A DNA stretch of 64,000 nt from Liolophura sinensis (taxonomy: Eukaryota > Mollusca > Polyplacophora > Chitonida > Chitonidae). Position numbers and translations under genes: made by a program. The stretch is from positions 15,923,504 to 15,987,503 of the forward strand of contig NC_088298.1 in the NCBI RefSeq assembly GCF_032854445.1, given 5' to 3'. Below the pieces are notes generated by a model. It saw only the letters and a program-made list of their open reading frames with translations. It was not told the origin of the DNA and searched no databases. Below are positions 10,203 to 20,568 of the stretch, piece after piece (the stretch's first letter is position 1; each line of letters starts with the position of its first letter).

Positions 10203-10551
10203 CGATTTTCCCACCGGCCCGGATAGCACAGTTGGTAGAGCATCCGCTTCGGGACCGGTAGATCCAGAATCAATCCTTGATCGAGTCACACCTAAGACTT
10301 GGTGTTCAGCATGAAGGGGATAGTGCAACGACTGGTTGACCCGTATCATTATAATGGCTTAGGCGGGGCGGTTTATTTGCCTTCGGTAAGTGGTCTCAGT
10401 GAAGCAGCGCTAAATAAAAGGAGCGATGGAAATCTGTTCTGCAACAAGGAGGCACATTACACGTACATGCACCCTAAGGATTCCTTCGTCGTCATATGAC
10501 TGAAAAATTGTTGAGTACGACGTTAAACCCCAAACACTCACTCGATTTTCC
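10203..10551 (+). repeat. Full-length SINE family 2 with 9-bp target-site duplication
   Basis: A complete 331-bp SINE (10212-10542) flanked by the direct repeat CGATTTTCC at 10203-10211 and 10543-10551. The 5' head is tRNA-like: A-box region GATAGCACAGTTGGTAGAGC and B-box-like TTGATCGAGTC. The body has GTATCATTATAATGGCTTAG and CCTTCGGTAAGTGG. The 3' domain is GTCGTCATATGACTGAAAAA ... GTACGACGTTAAACCCC, ending CACTCACTC. It is Pol III-type and non-coding. The corresponding positions in units 2 and 3 (~17615-17660, ~25225-25260) lack it. Confidence 0.9.
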
Positions 10552-10784
10552 GAGATCTTTTCCGTTAAATGTCTTGTTATTAAGACATAAAAACCGCATG
10601 AGTAAAGGTAACGACTGATTTTTACTGAACGTTTTTATAGCTTAAAAGTAAATACTGTTTGAAAGCAAGCCGTAATATTTAGGACTCCACGGAGTAAAAT
10701 TACACCCGTTATCAGTATAATGTGACTAGGTGGGGTGTCATGTCTGGCGTCTTCGGCATGATATTCTTCAGTGGCAGCAGTACT

Positions 10785-10965
10785 GGTGTTTTACGTTGTA
10801 ATCAAGAATATTTCACTTTTAGCATTATAATGGAAGGAAAACGAGGCAGATCCCGGCGGAAACCCACGACCATCCACAGGTTGTTGTCAGACCTTCCCAC
10901 ATACGTTTGACAGAGGCCTTTGGGTTCTAGCGCTTTAACCTACTGATTCACGGAGGCCCCGCTGC
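10785..10965 (-). repeat. SINE family 1 copy (minus) in unit 1
   Basis: GTGTTTTACGTTGTAATCAAG, then CCACGACCATCCACAGGTTG and, at the right end, ACTGATTCACGGAGGCCCC, the complement of the tRNA-like A-box head. Internal deletion in the body. It lies at the place corresponding to the 18405-18650 and 26310-26555 copies of units 2 and 3. Confidence 0.75.
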
Positions 10966-12173
10966 TCGTCATAATGCTTACGACTGAAAATTTTTAAGTA
11001 CGACGTTAAACCCCAAGCTCAGACTTCTCAAAACATTTTAAACTTTCTTCAGCACATGGTTTCTCTATACCATACAGACGAAAGACCAAGCACTTGGCTC
11101 CGTGGAATGATTTGAATTAAGTCAAAGTTATACAGTGTGATACCTGACATTTGGCCACAGGTAACAAATGCGGTATAGCAACTTTAGATTCTTGTGTCGT
11201 TTTTTTGACTAACTTTTCATAGGTTCGAACCTTGGTGTAGCCAAATTGTACAGCTTTCACCCAATGTCTGATGTGTCTATCAAATTACCTGCGCGGCATT
11301 GTTTCGGATACCTTTTAACGGTTGTTCTTCCCTGTTCACAGATAAAATTTCGTCTCCTATCAAATGATGCGTGTTTTGGGTGGCAAACAGGAAATAGTAT
11401 CCGTATTATCTCCATCAAGCATTTGATATGCCAAAGTTTGCCAGAATTAAGTAAATAGAAGAGCAGGCTCTAGAAAATAAAGTAATACAAAACAGCTGCA
11501 TTTGCGTACGAGCAGCACGGAGGTTTAGAAATGACAATCGGGGAATCTCAGCTTGAACAGAGCCGTAAGTAAAATAGGTCTCAATGTCGCTGAGTAAAGT
11601 TTAGATTTTTGTTTGTATGGACCATTTCTTCCTATGTGTTTGGAGATTGAGGAATACTGACGTGTTATCCTTACATGTGAAAAATCGTGTAAAGCCATTG
11701 GAGTAATACAAATCAAACTACAAAACTTTATTAGGACTGCAAATCTAAAGCAAGTTTCTTATCAACGTAACCGTACCATACATCTTTGTAAAATTCATAC
11801 CGATGATGACTGTCCTTTTACCTAAAATGTTAATGAATCGTCTTCCTTGATTTAACTACATTCAAATACTTTGAAAAATCTTGAAATTATTATTGTTTAG
11901 ATATTTTGCGAAAGACAGCTAAAAAAGTAAGATTCATCAGATAGACATTTGAAAGAGTTGCACAAGAAGTTTTTCTTACTCCAAACACAGGTTTTATTTT
12001 GAATCTATGATAGTAGAGATATATTACTTAAGCAACGTTCTCAGAAAACGTCGCCTATATGTAATTATGAAGGAAAAAAGCTGACGGGGCATCAGAGTAT
12101 GCCGGTACCTTGCCATCAAAGATGTAGTCAGTACAGCGTACCTTACAATACCTTGACGGCATTTGATTCATGG

Positions 12174-12236
12174 TCTCGCCACCATGTGGCTGAAAGATTG
12201 CCAATATGGCGTTAAGCCATAATTATTCATTTGATT
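12174..12236 (+). repeat. SINE 3'-end fragment upstream of TLR-1
   Basis: CACCATGTGGCTGAAAGATT then AATATGGCGTTAAGCC and ATTCATTT, the 3' end of another mollusc-type SINE. The same fragment lies at about 19802-19857 and 27717-27772, so it predates the duplications. A related end is at 51820-51893. Confidence 0.6.
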
Positions 12237-12964
12237 TAATGACACACATAGCCCTCAGTGTGACAGAATCCTCATTGTGACAGATTTTCGTGAATAGCAT
12301 TGCCCACAAGGTTACATGTATATAGGAAAGCAGCGTGAACATCCACTTGAACGACGTGCAATTTTCACCAAGACTCGGCTGGTATTGCAAAAAATTAAGA
12401 TCGCTATCTGCTTTAATAAAAGATCGTATTAGGTGCGTCTCTTTTTTACTTAAAGACAAACCAAACTGAAGGCTCTCAAACACTTCTAACACCATAGCAG
12501 CCTAGAGATGGATACATGCATTCCCTGTAAGTTGCGTGTTTCGCCAGTTCATCTTTTCCCTGGTGTAGCGGACTGCAGACGACTCTCTAAAGTGAACTCC
12601 TACACACCACAAACTACGGTGCTCGATAAACCGTTATGCCCCACAACCATTGTGTACTACAAACTACTGTTCACGACAAATTACTGTTTACCAAAAACAT
12701 ATTGCCCAATATTCTTCACAAGGGCTACAACAACAACAAAAGAATAATCAACATGTGAATGAGGAATCCCAGAGTTGAAAATCACGTTCTCTAAATCTAT
12801 GCAAATTTTTGAAACACTGGACAAAGCTTTTGTTCACGTTTCATTGAACACAACTTGTAAACTTTGTGAACTGGTTCTGAGGTCTTTTGATTGCGATAAT
12901 GGGGTCAGAATATTCAAATTTGTGGACTTTTTTTTACAGAGATTTCTCCGAGACATACGAAAAA

Positions 12965-15475
12965 ATGTGCACAACGGGCTTGGCAATGTTGGTCTTTCTG
13001 GTCGGAATTTCAGCTGTTTGGAAAGTGGCAAGTTTACCCTGTACCTTCGATTCAGTGAGTGGTTTCCTGGATTGTGGCTCCCGTGAACTTCACCATATTC
13101 CAACAGAAAATATCCACTTCGACAACGCCGAAGAGATCGACCTTAGTGGCAACAAATTGGGAAGAATAAAAAACGAAACATTTTCCAAAAACTCAGCTTT
13201 GAAATGTTTGGATCTGTCGTACAATGTTATAACTCATCTGGAAACCAGAGCATTTGGTGGACTCGACCATCTGGCCATCTTGAACCTATCGGGAAATGGA
13301 ATAGCGCTCAGTCCAGATGTACTGACGCCAGAACTGTTCGAGCCGCTGGTTGCTCTGAGAGAGATACGCATGCAACATATGTCCGTTCCGGTATCAGAGT
13401 GGAGAGGAATCGACACAACCTTTCAGATGCTGAAGAACCTAACCAAACTGTATATCGACTTTCCCCCTGAGTTTGTCTTCGGGATAGGATTTAGTGAGTT
13501 GACCAAACTGAAAACCGTTTCTACTGCAGGTCGGAGGCGAGAGTACAATGGGTGTAATTTACGCGCGCTGAGAAATTCTACCTTCAGCGTCCTGTGGGAA
13601 GTGAACATTACGGAACTACGACTGATCAACTGTGGTATTGATACCATAGAAAACGGTACCTTTGACCCCTTGACTGCGTTAGATACATTGGATCTTTCAA
13701 ACAACATTAATTTAGGACTCGCTCAAGCCATCAAATCGCTGCGTTCTTTTAACAATCGTGAGATGAAAGAAATCAGATTAGCTCGTCTAAATAACGGCTC
13801 GTGTGAGAGAGGAAACCAGTTCGTGTTAAACTCTAATGACATGTTTATTCTTCTAAATATGTGCATAAAATCGTTAGATTTATCCGAAAACTTCATCACC
13901 TATGTGAGCCTCAGCGGAGGCCTTAAATTAAGCAAGTGCCTAAAGCATTTCAACATGTCATACCATTCATTACGGTGCGTTCCTTATGTTTTCCTAACAT
14001 TTTTTTTTCAATCTCAGGTCTTGAAGTCAGTTGACGTAAGCTATGGGTTTGGGATTCCGAAAGTTGGAGGTCACTATGTGGAGTACTCTCACCCGGGGTT
14101 AAACCGTCAAGGAGCGGTAGATATTGGCCCAATCGACATATATTTGCCACGGTCTTTAGAAAAAGTCGACATGAGTGGCATCGCTAATTGGATGTATATG
14201 GACGGACCTGTATATGTCCATAACGGAGAAAATCTCAGGCACTTGGCTTTAGCATACAACAATCTAGGCAACTGTAGACGGTCAGTGTTTAAGGGAATTG
14301 GTAGTCTAACATATTTGGAAGTTTCAGGCATAAGATGTTATAATGTACACAGGGGTTATTTCGAGGATCTAAGAAATGTTACCCATCTCTCGCTATCCAA
14401 TTCGATTGACTTAGACTTTTCCAGTTCGTCGTTGACGTCCTTCGAACTGCTTGATGTCTTAGAGTACATCGACTTGTCAGGCAACAAGATATTTGACATA
14501 CATCCGCGACTTTTTCAAAACAACAAACGGCTTCTAAATATCAACTTGGCAAACAACAAACTACAGCGACTTCCCAGTGCTATTTCACATTTACCCGCAT
14601 TGCAGCGGTTGGACTTATCTAGTAATGCTTTCACTTATCTTCAGACAAATGAAATTGCACTGATTGATCGCTGGATGGTCAGAGGTGGCAAAGAGAAACC
14701 TTTTTTACTGAGCATGGGAAAGAATCCTCTACAGTGTACTTGTGACACCGTCTTGTTCATCCGGTGGATAGGAAACAGAAAAGATAACTTGCATAATGTA
14801 GACAGTTACACATGCTTGGTGTCTAATGGATCGTGGATGTCGATTCTTGAATTTAGCAAGGACATTAGGAATTTTGAGGTCAACTGTGTGAGCTCAACGT
14901 ATATAATAATATCTGTAGTTGCTATTTCGACAGTTTCCATGTTAATTTTGTTGCTTGTGGTTATGTATCGCTATCGCACAAATTTAAGGTACTGGCTGTA
15001 TACAAGACTGCAACCTCCGATGGACATGTTCGCTGAGCAAGAGTATGTTTTTGACGCTTTCGTGGCCTACACGTCTGAAGAAAGGAAATGGGTCTCCCAA
15101 CAGCTTTTCCCCAATCTGGAGTTACCTGAAAATTCGTTCAAACTCTGCATCCATGACAGAGATTTTACACCCGGAAAACCGATCCACGAAAATATCGTTG
15201 ACAAAATGAGGGAAAGTCGTAAAATTCTCTTGATTATTAGCCAACATTTCCTGGTATCGACCTACGGTCCACTAGAAATCGAGTACGCCGTGATGAAATC
15301 TCTGAGCGACGGCAGGGACGACATTATATTGTGTGTACTGATGGAGGACATTCCAGTTCGTCACATGCCGAAGGCGCTGAGAAACCTGTGGCACAAGATC
15401 ACCTTCCTGAAGTGGAGCGCTGATCAAGCGGAACAGGTCATTTTCTGGAGGAGTCTGATTGAGGCCCTGGACTAA
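12965..15475 (+). CDS. Toll-like receptor, tandem copy 1 (836 aa)
   Basis: A single uninterrupted exon. Residues 1-24 are a signal peptide (MCTTGLAMLVFLVGIS...). An LRRNT cysteine pair (C26, C37) follows, then about 20 leucine-rich repeats (LDLSYN, LNLSGNGI, LANNKLQRLP, LDLSSNAF). A single LRRCT lies at C591/C593/C617/C641, the transmembrane helix at ~646-668 and the TIR domain at ~694-836, with box 1 FDAFVAYTSEE, box 2 LCIHDRDFTPGKP and box 3 FWRSLIEALD. It is a single-cysteine-cluster receptor predicted to bind ligand outside the cell or in endosomes and recruit MyD88-type adaptors. The frame stays open upstream to 12887, but a TTTTTTTACAG acceptor at ~12930-12940 suggests that part is intron, so the ATG with the signal peptide is preferred. 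Copy 1 differs most from the others at residues ~322-459. The ligand is unknown. Confidence 0.95.
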   Translation: MCTTGLAMLVFLVGISAVWKVASLPCTFDSVSGFLDCGSRELHHIPTENIHFDNAEEIDLSGNKLGRIKNETFSKNSALKCLDLSYNVITHLETRAFGGLDHLAILNLSGNGIALSPDVLTPELFEPLVALREIRMQHMSVPVSEWRGIDTTFQMLKNLTKLYIDFPPEFVFGIGFSELTKLKTVSTAGRRREYNGCNLRALRNSTFSVLWEVNITELRLINCGIDTIENGTFDPLTALDTLDLSNNINLGLAQAIKSLRSFNNREMKEIRLARLNNGSCERGNQFVLNSNDMFILLNMCIKSLDLSENFITYVSLSGGLKLSKCLKHFNMSYHSLRCVPYVFLTFFFQSQVLKSVDVSYGFGIPKVGGHYVEYSHPGLNRQGAVDIGPIDIYLPRSLEKVDMSGIANWMYMDGPVYVHNGENLRHLALAYNNLGNCRRSVFKGIGSLTYLEVSGIRCYNVHRGYFEDLRNVTHLSLSNSIDLDFSSSSLTSFELLDVLEYIDLSGNKIFDIHPRLFQNNKRLLNINLANNKLQRLPSAISHLPALQRLDLSSNAFTYLQTNEIALIDRWMVRGGKEKPFLLSMGKNPLQCTCDTVLFIRWIGNRKDNLHNVDSYTCLVSNGSWMSILEFSKDIRNFEVNCVSSTYIIISVVAISTVSMLILLLVVMYRYRTNLRYWLYTRLQPPMDMFAEQEYVFDAFVAYTSEERKWVSQQLFPNLELPENSFKLCIHDRDFTPGKPIHENIVDKMRESRKILLIISQHFLVSTYGPLEIEYAVMKSLSDGRDDIILCVLMEDIPVRHMPKALRNLWHKITFLKWSADQAEQVIFWRSLIEALD

Positions 15476-15886
15476 GGAACCAACAATGGCCAATGCCGGT
15501 TAACTTAATAAGATTTAAATATGATTCACTTTGTAACTTGTTTTTTGTTTTCATATGGAAATTCGTTAATGTGTTGTCTGTGTCTATACCACATGTTTTG
15601 ATTAGGTTGTGTTCAAAGAGGTAAATTGATAGCCTGTTATAACCTAATGTTAATTGGGTCAAAACTGCGCAATCTTCTGTTCATTTCTGCTTCACGATGA
15701 GGATGTTTGGGTAATCTGGTTACCTGATACTCATGGATTTCCTGAGACTAAGGATAATTCCCTCCAGAGCTCAAGAAATCATTTCTGGGAAAAAGTACTG
15801 CATTGTTTATAGGATACATGTCACTGAAACGTTTGGTTTCTAGTTTTTAGTATGCCGTTTAAAATTGGTCATAACATATAAAAGGC

Positions 15887-15892
15887 AATAAA
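15887..15892 (+). terminator. Possible poly(A) signal, TLR-1 proximal
   Basis: AATAAA about 410 bases past the TLR-1 stop in an AT-rich stretch, followed by TTTTTTCTTGTGGTC. Conserved at 23490 and 31419. Confidence 0.5.
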
Positions 15893-16106
15893 GGTTTAAA
15901 TAAATTAAATTTTTTCTTGTGGTCTAAAAATAGATTTATTTATAGTTTAGCCTATGCCCACGTGGAGAGAAAAATTTTCAACCATTACCGGAAAATACTG
16001 ACGTCTCATTAAATATTCCTTGATAATGAAAAAAAAATATTGTTTTCGTCTTTTTAAATTAAAGCCATAATCTTTCTTTTGACGTTCCTTTTCATGTATC
16101 CTTTAT

Positions 16107-16156
16107 TTATTTATTTGATTGGTGGTTTACGCCGTACACAAGAATATTTCATGTCA
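16107..16156 (-). repeat. SINE family 1 tail fragment in TLR 3' flank
   Basis: TTTATTTATTTGATTGGTGG then GCCGTACACAAGAATATTTC, a short family-1 end. Copies at ~23705-23755 and ~31622-31680 show it was present before the units duplicated; the TTTA run is longer in unit 3. Confidence 0.7.
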
Positions 16157-16915
16157 TGTATCCTTTAAAATGTGCGTTTAATTTCCCAGACAAGTATTGT
16201 GGAAGATTTTTATCAAGTACAATAAATACGTATATCTGCCATATATCTCATGAAATACTTAATTTGCTGCGACCTGTCTGCATAGATCTGTGACTTTTTG
16301 TACAACAAATCAGAAGTGTTGACATACATGTTGTACGATATGAACGGTGGTTCGTATAGCTAAGAGTTATGTATTTAAATGTGGAGAAAAATACAAATTG
16401 CTTGAAGTTCAAGGAATGCCAACAGTTAGATGTAAATATGGTCTTGAATATTTCTTTCCAATTTTCTGTAAAGAGAAAGAGACACCTGAAATTATAACAT
16501 CCTGTTTATATTTTCCTTGTTTGCCTTTGTTGTAAATATTACCCTTTTCGTCATTATTATCATTAGTTTGCTTAACGTGTTTGTATTTAAATATTTTTGC
16601 TGTTTATTCCACACATAGGTATAAGTCCTAGGAAGGTAGAATTTCCTTGTTAAAATACATAGAGTTATGAGAAAATAGGAGGATATGATTTTTATTGTTA
16701 AAATACTTACAGGTAATTTTGACTGTACAGTATTTTTAGTGTGTTGATGATTTGGGGATATATTTCATCACTATAGATACTATTATGACTACATATTGTA
16801 TATGTAATCGTTTTTTTGAGTTGTATTGCCGACCCCTTAAGAATGCCTATACTTTGTTTAGACATATACATATTCTTTTTGGTATTGTTGAATATATAAG
16901 GTGATCCACAACGCT

Positions 16916-16921
16916 AATAAA
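16916..16921 (+). terminator. Possible poly(A) signal, TLR-1 distal
   Basis: AATAAA followed by a T/G-rich element (GTCGTGTTTTTGG), the better-looking cleavage signal of the two. Conserved at 24518 and 32445. It would give a 3' UTR of about 1.45 kb. Confidence 0.5.
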
Positions 16922-17005
16922 AGTGAACAGTCGTGTTTTTGGATCGACTTTCTGTTTTTTACCACATCTAAACGTTCTTCAACAGAGATAAACGAATAAA
17001 TCGTT

Positions 17006-17331
17006 TATTAAATGGGGTATAACGTACTTAACAATTTTTCAGTCATATGACGACTATGGAATCCTTAGAGTGGATGTATTGCTCTCTTATCTAGTGCTGC
17101 TTCACTGAGACGACTTACCGAAGGCAACTAAACCGCCCCGCACGAGCCATTATACAGATTCGGGTCAACCAGTCATTGCACTATCCCATTTATTCTGAAC
17201 GCCAAGGGAGGAAGTTACAACTTGCTGTTTTAAAGTCTTAGGTGTGACTCAACCCAGGATTGACCCAGGATCTACCGTTCCCGAAGCTGACGCTCTACCA
17301 ACTGTGCTATCGTAGCCGGTGATATTAAATG
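17006..17331 (-). repeat. SINE family 2 in unit 1 3' flank, with TSD TATTAAATG
   Basis: A minus-oriented family-2 SINE (17015-17322) bounded by TATTAAATG at 17006-17014 and 17323-17331. On minus it starts CACCGGCTACGATAGCACAG, with GGTAGAGC and the 3' domain GACTGAAAAATTGTTAAGTA. It has lost about 34 internal bases relative to the unit-2 copy. Unit 3 retains an empty site (32552-32560). Confidence 0.9.
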
Positions 17332-17844
17332 AGTTGAACACCTGCATGTATGTATATGAATGCTTGGTGTTTTCCGTCGTCAGGCACGTGTAAAGTGTGA
17401 TAAGTTCACATTTAATTTTATAAGCCATGGAATTTTATGTCGTGATTTTAAACACGGAGCAAAGGCCCGAGACAAAAATCCAACAAGGGATGTCGTTGTT
17501 TACACTGGATTTTTCCATTACCACGGTTTATTTCTGAAAGCCTTCAACTCTTTTCACAAAAATCTGAAAAATAAATGAAAGTATATTTGTGCATGGCTTT
17601 AAGTGGTCCATTTAGTGATGCCTACTAAATCATAGATGTTTTCCTTTAAGTGTTTGTTATTAAGACATATAAAACGCCATAAGTAAAGCTTAAGACTGAT
17701 AGTACTGAAGGTTTGTGCATAATTTCTAGACTTTTTTTCATAGCTTAAAAGTAAACACTGTTTGAAAGCAGTCCTTAATATTTATTACTCCAGGGTGTAA
17801 AATTCCACCCGGAATTAAAGGAAACCGATAGCATTATCCGCTTC

Positions 17845-17965
17845 GATAGCCTATTTGTTAGAGCGTCCGAATGCATGTTGAGAGACCCGAGATGAAACCC
17901 GGGTTGGGTCATACCAAAGACTTTGAAAATGGTACTTGTCACTGTCTCGCTTGGCGCTTAGCACT
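17845..17965 (+). repeat. tRNA-like SINE head (family 4)
   Basis: CGATAGCCTATTTGTTAGAG resembles a tRNA A box and GAAACCCGGGTTGGGTC a degenerate B box, followed by CCAAAGACTTTGAAAATGG. It is repeated at ~25440-25560. It does not fold into an intact tRNA and sits in repeated DNA, so it is read as a SINE head. Confidence 0.5.
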
Positions 17966-18017
17966 GAGAGGTTAGAGCAAGGAAACAAGGCTGGTTGACC
18001 CGATGTCAGTATAATGT

Positions 18018-18125
18018 GACTGGGTGTGGTGTCATGGGTGTGGTGTCATGGGTGTGGTGCCATGGGTGTGGTGTCATGGGTGGGGTGTCATGGGTGGGGT
18101 GTCATGGGTTGGGTGTCATGTCGAG
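18018..18125 (+). repeat. 14-bp minisatellite (GGGTGTGGTGTCAT)n, unit 2
   Basis: Seven or so units of GGGTGTGGTGTCAT and its variant GGGTGGGGTGTCAT. The array lies between two stretches beginning GTGTCAGTATAATGTGACT; a shorter degenerate array follows at ~18320-18365. Confidence 0.88.
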
Positions 18126-18404
18126 TGTGTATGATATACTTCAGTGACATCAGTACTGGTGGTGTACGTTGTACTCAAAAAGATTTCACTTCTATTTTCA
18201 CCATGGCGCCACATTATAGTGGATTTAAAAATGGTACTCGTTACTGTCTCACTTGGCGCGCAGCACTGAGAGGTTAGAGAAAGGAAACAAGGCTGGTTGA
18301 CCCGGTGTCAGTATAATGTGACTAAGTGGGTTGTGAAGGGTGGGGTGTGATGGGTGGGGTTTCATGTCTGGTGCTTATGATATAGTTCAGTGACAGCCAT
18401 TCTG

Positions 18405-18650
18405 GTGTTGTACGTTGTACTCAATATTTCACTTTTACCACGGCCGTCAACATTATAATGGGATGAAACAAGGCAGAGCCTGGCAGGAACCCACCGCCAT
18501 CTGCAGGAAGCTGGCAGACCTTCCTAGGTTAGGACGGAGAGGAAGCCAGCATCAGTTGGACTTAAACTCACAGTGACCGCGTTTGTGAGAGGGCCCTGGG
18601 TCATTATGCTGCACTAGCGCGTTAACAAACTGAGCCACGGAGGCCCCCTG
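18405..18650 (-). repeat. SINE family 1, near full length (minus), unit 2
   Basis: On minus it opens GGGGCCTCCGTGGCTCAG (tRNA-like A box), continues with the B-box-like GTGAGTTTAAGTCC and ends in the family body. This is one of the best-preserved heads and shows the family is tRNA-derived and minus-oriented here. Confidence 0.85.
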
Positions 18651-20568
18651 TTGTTCGACTAAAACATGTTAAACCCCAAGCATATTCTCAAACCATTCTA
18701 AGCTTTCTTCAGCACATGGTTTCTCTATACCATACAGACGAAAGATCAAGCACTTGGCTGCGTGGAATGATTTGAATTAAGTCAAAGTTACACAGTGTGA
18801 TACCTGACATTTGGCCACAGGTAACAAATGCGGTATAGCAACTTTAGATTCTTCTCTCGTTCTTTGACTAACTTTTCATTGGATCGAACCTTGGTGACTT
18901 GTCGATCACATTACCGGCTAGGTAGTGCTTCAGTTTCCTATGCCAGTTAAGCATTGTTCTTCCCTGTTCACAAATAAAATTTCGTCTCCTATCAAATGAT
19001 GCGTGTTTTGGATGCCAAACAGGAAATAGTATCCGTATTATCTCCATCAAAAATTTAATATGCCAAATTTGCCCGAATAGAATAATAAATTGAAGAGCAG
19101 GCTCTAGAAAATAAAGTAATATAAAACAGCTGCATTTGCGTACGAGCAGCACGGAGAAATGACAATCGGGGAATCTGAGCTTGAACAGAGCCGTAAGTAA
19201 AATAGGTCTCAATGTCGCTGAGTAAAGTTTAGATTTTTGTTTGTATGGACCATTTCTTCCTATGTGTTTGGAGATTGAGGAATACTGACGTGTTATCCTT
19301 ACATGTGAAAAATCGTGTAAAGCCATTGGAGTAATACAAATCAAACTACAAAACTTTATTAGGACTGCAAATCTAAAGCAAGTTTCTTATCAACGTAACC
19401 TTACCATACATTTTTGTAAAATTCATACCGATGATGACTGTCCTTTACCTAAAATATTAATGAATCGTCTTCCTTGATTTAACTACATTTAAATACTTTG
19501 AAAAATCTTGAAATTATTATTGTTCAGATATTTTGCGAAAGACAGCTAAAAAAGTAAGATTCATCAGATAGACATTTGAAAGAGTTGCACAAGAAGTTTT
19601 TCTTACTCCAAACACAGGTTTTATTTTGAATCTCTGATATTAGAGATATATTACTTAAGCAATGTTCTCAAAAACGTCGCCTATATGTGATTATGAAGGA
19701 AACAAGCCGACGGGGCATCAGAGTATGCCGGTACCTTGCCATCAATGATGTAGTCAGTACAGGGTACCTTACAATACCTTGACGGCATTTGATTCATGGT
19801 CTCGCCACCATGTGGCTGAAAGATTGCCAACATGGCGTTAAGCCACAATCATTCATTTGATTTAATGACACACATAGCCCTCATTGTGACAGAATCCTCA
19901 GTGTGACAGATTTTCGTGAATAGCATTGCCCACAAGGTTACATGTATGTAGGAAAGCAGCGTGAACATCCACTTGAACGACGTGCAATTTTCACCAAGAC
20001 TCGGCTGTTATTGCAAAAAATTAAGATCGCTATCTGCTTTAATAAAAGACCGTATTAGGTGCGTCTCTTTTTCACTTAAAGACAAACCAAACTGAGGGCT
20101 CTCAAACACTTGTAACACCATAGCAGCCTAGAGATGGATACATGCATTCCCTGTAAGTTGCGTGTTTCGCCAGTTCATCTTTTCCCTGGTGCCGCGGACT
20201 GCAGACGACTCTCTAAAGTGAACTCCTACACACCACAAACTACGGTGCTCGATAAACTGTTATGCCCCACAACCATTGTGTACTACAAACTACTGTTCAC
20301 GACAAATTACTGTTACCAAAAACATATTGCCCAATATTCTTCACAAGGGCTACAACAACAACAAAAGAATAATCAACATGTGAATGAGGAATCCCAGAGT
20401 TGAAAATCACGTTCTCTAAATCTATTCAAATTTTTGAAACACTGGACAAAGCTTTTGTTCACGTTTCATTTAACACAACTTGTAAACTTTTGACTGCGAT
20501 AATGGGGTCAAAATATTCAAATTTGTGAACTTTTTTTTTACAGAGATTTGTCCGAGACATACGAAAAA

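Larger units (their letters stand above)
10100..17535 (+). repeat. TLR tandem unit 1
   Basis: First of three direct repeats. Its left edge is set by CAACTCTTTTCACAAAAATC-type sequence at ~10105, which recurs at ~17545 and ~25145. Homology to units 2 and 3 continues through the upstream region, the TLR gene and about 2 kb of 3' flank. It carries its own SINE insertion at 10212-10542 that the other units lack at that site. Confidence 0.8.

Noticed and set aside
12508-12747. 79-89-codon plus frame upstream of each TLR (starting MDTCIPCK)
   Set aside because: It is present in all units only because the DNA is duplicated, its end shifts between copies by frameshift, and it overlaps the presumed leader intron.
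13204-13470. Alternative-frame and antisense ORFs inside the TLR genes
   Set aside because: Shadows of the receptor coding frame; they recur in all copies for that reason only.
17840-17920. tRNA gene
   Set aside because: A- and B-box-like sequences are present but no clean cloverleaf, and the segment is repeated with SINE-type downstream sequence. The same applies to 10212, 62771 and 59240.
18868-19344. 158-codon minus frame upstream of TLR copy 2
   Set aside because: Equivalent positions in units 1 and 3 are interrupted by small indels, so the frame is not maintained although the DNA is conserved as part of the tandem unit.
20548-20568. Upstream TTG as start of TLR copy 2
   Set aside because: Animals rarely start at TTG, the signal peptide begins at the ATG at 20569, and an acceptor site lies just upstream.
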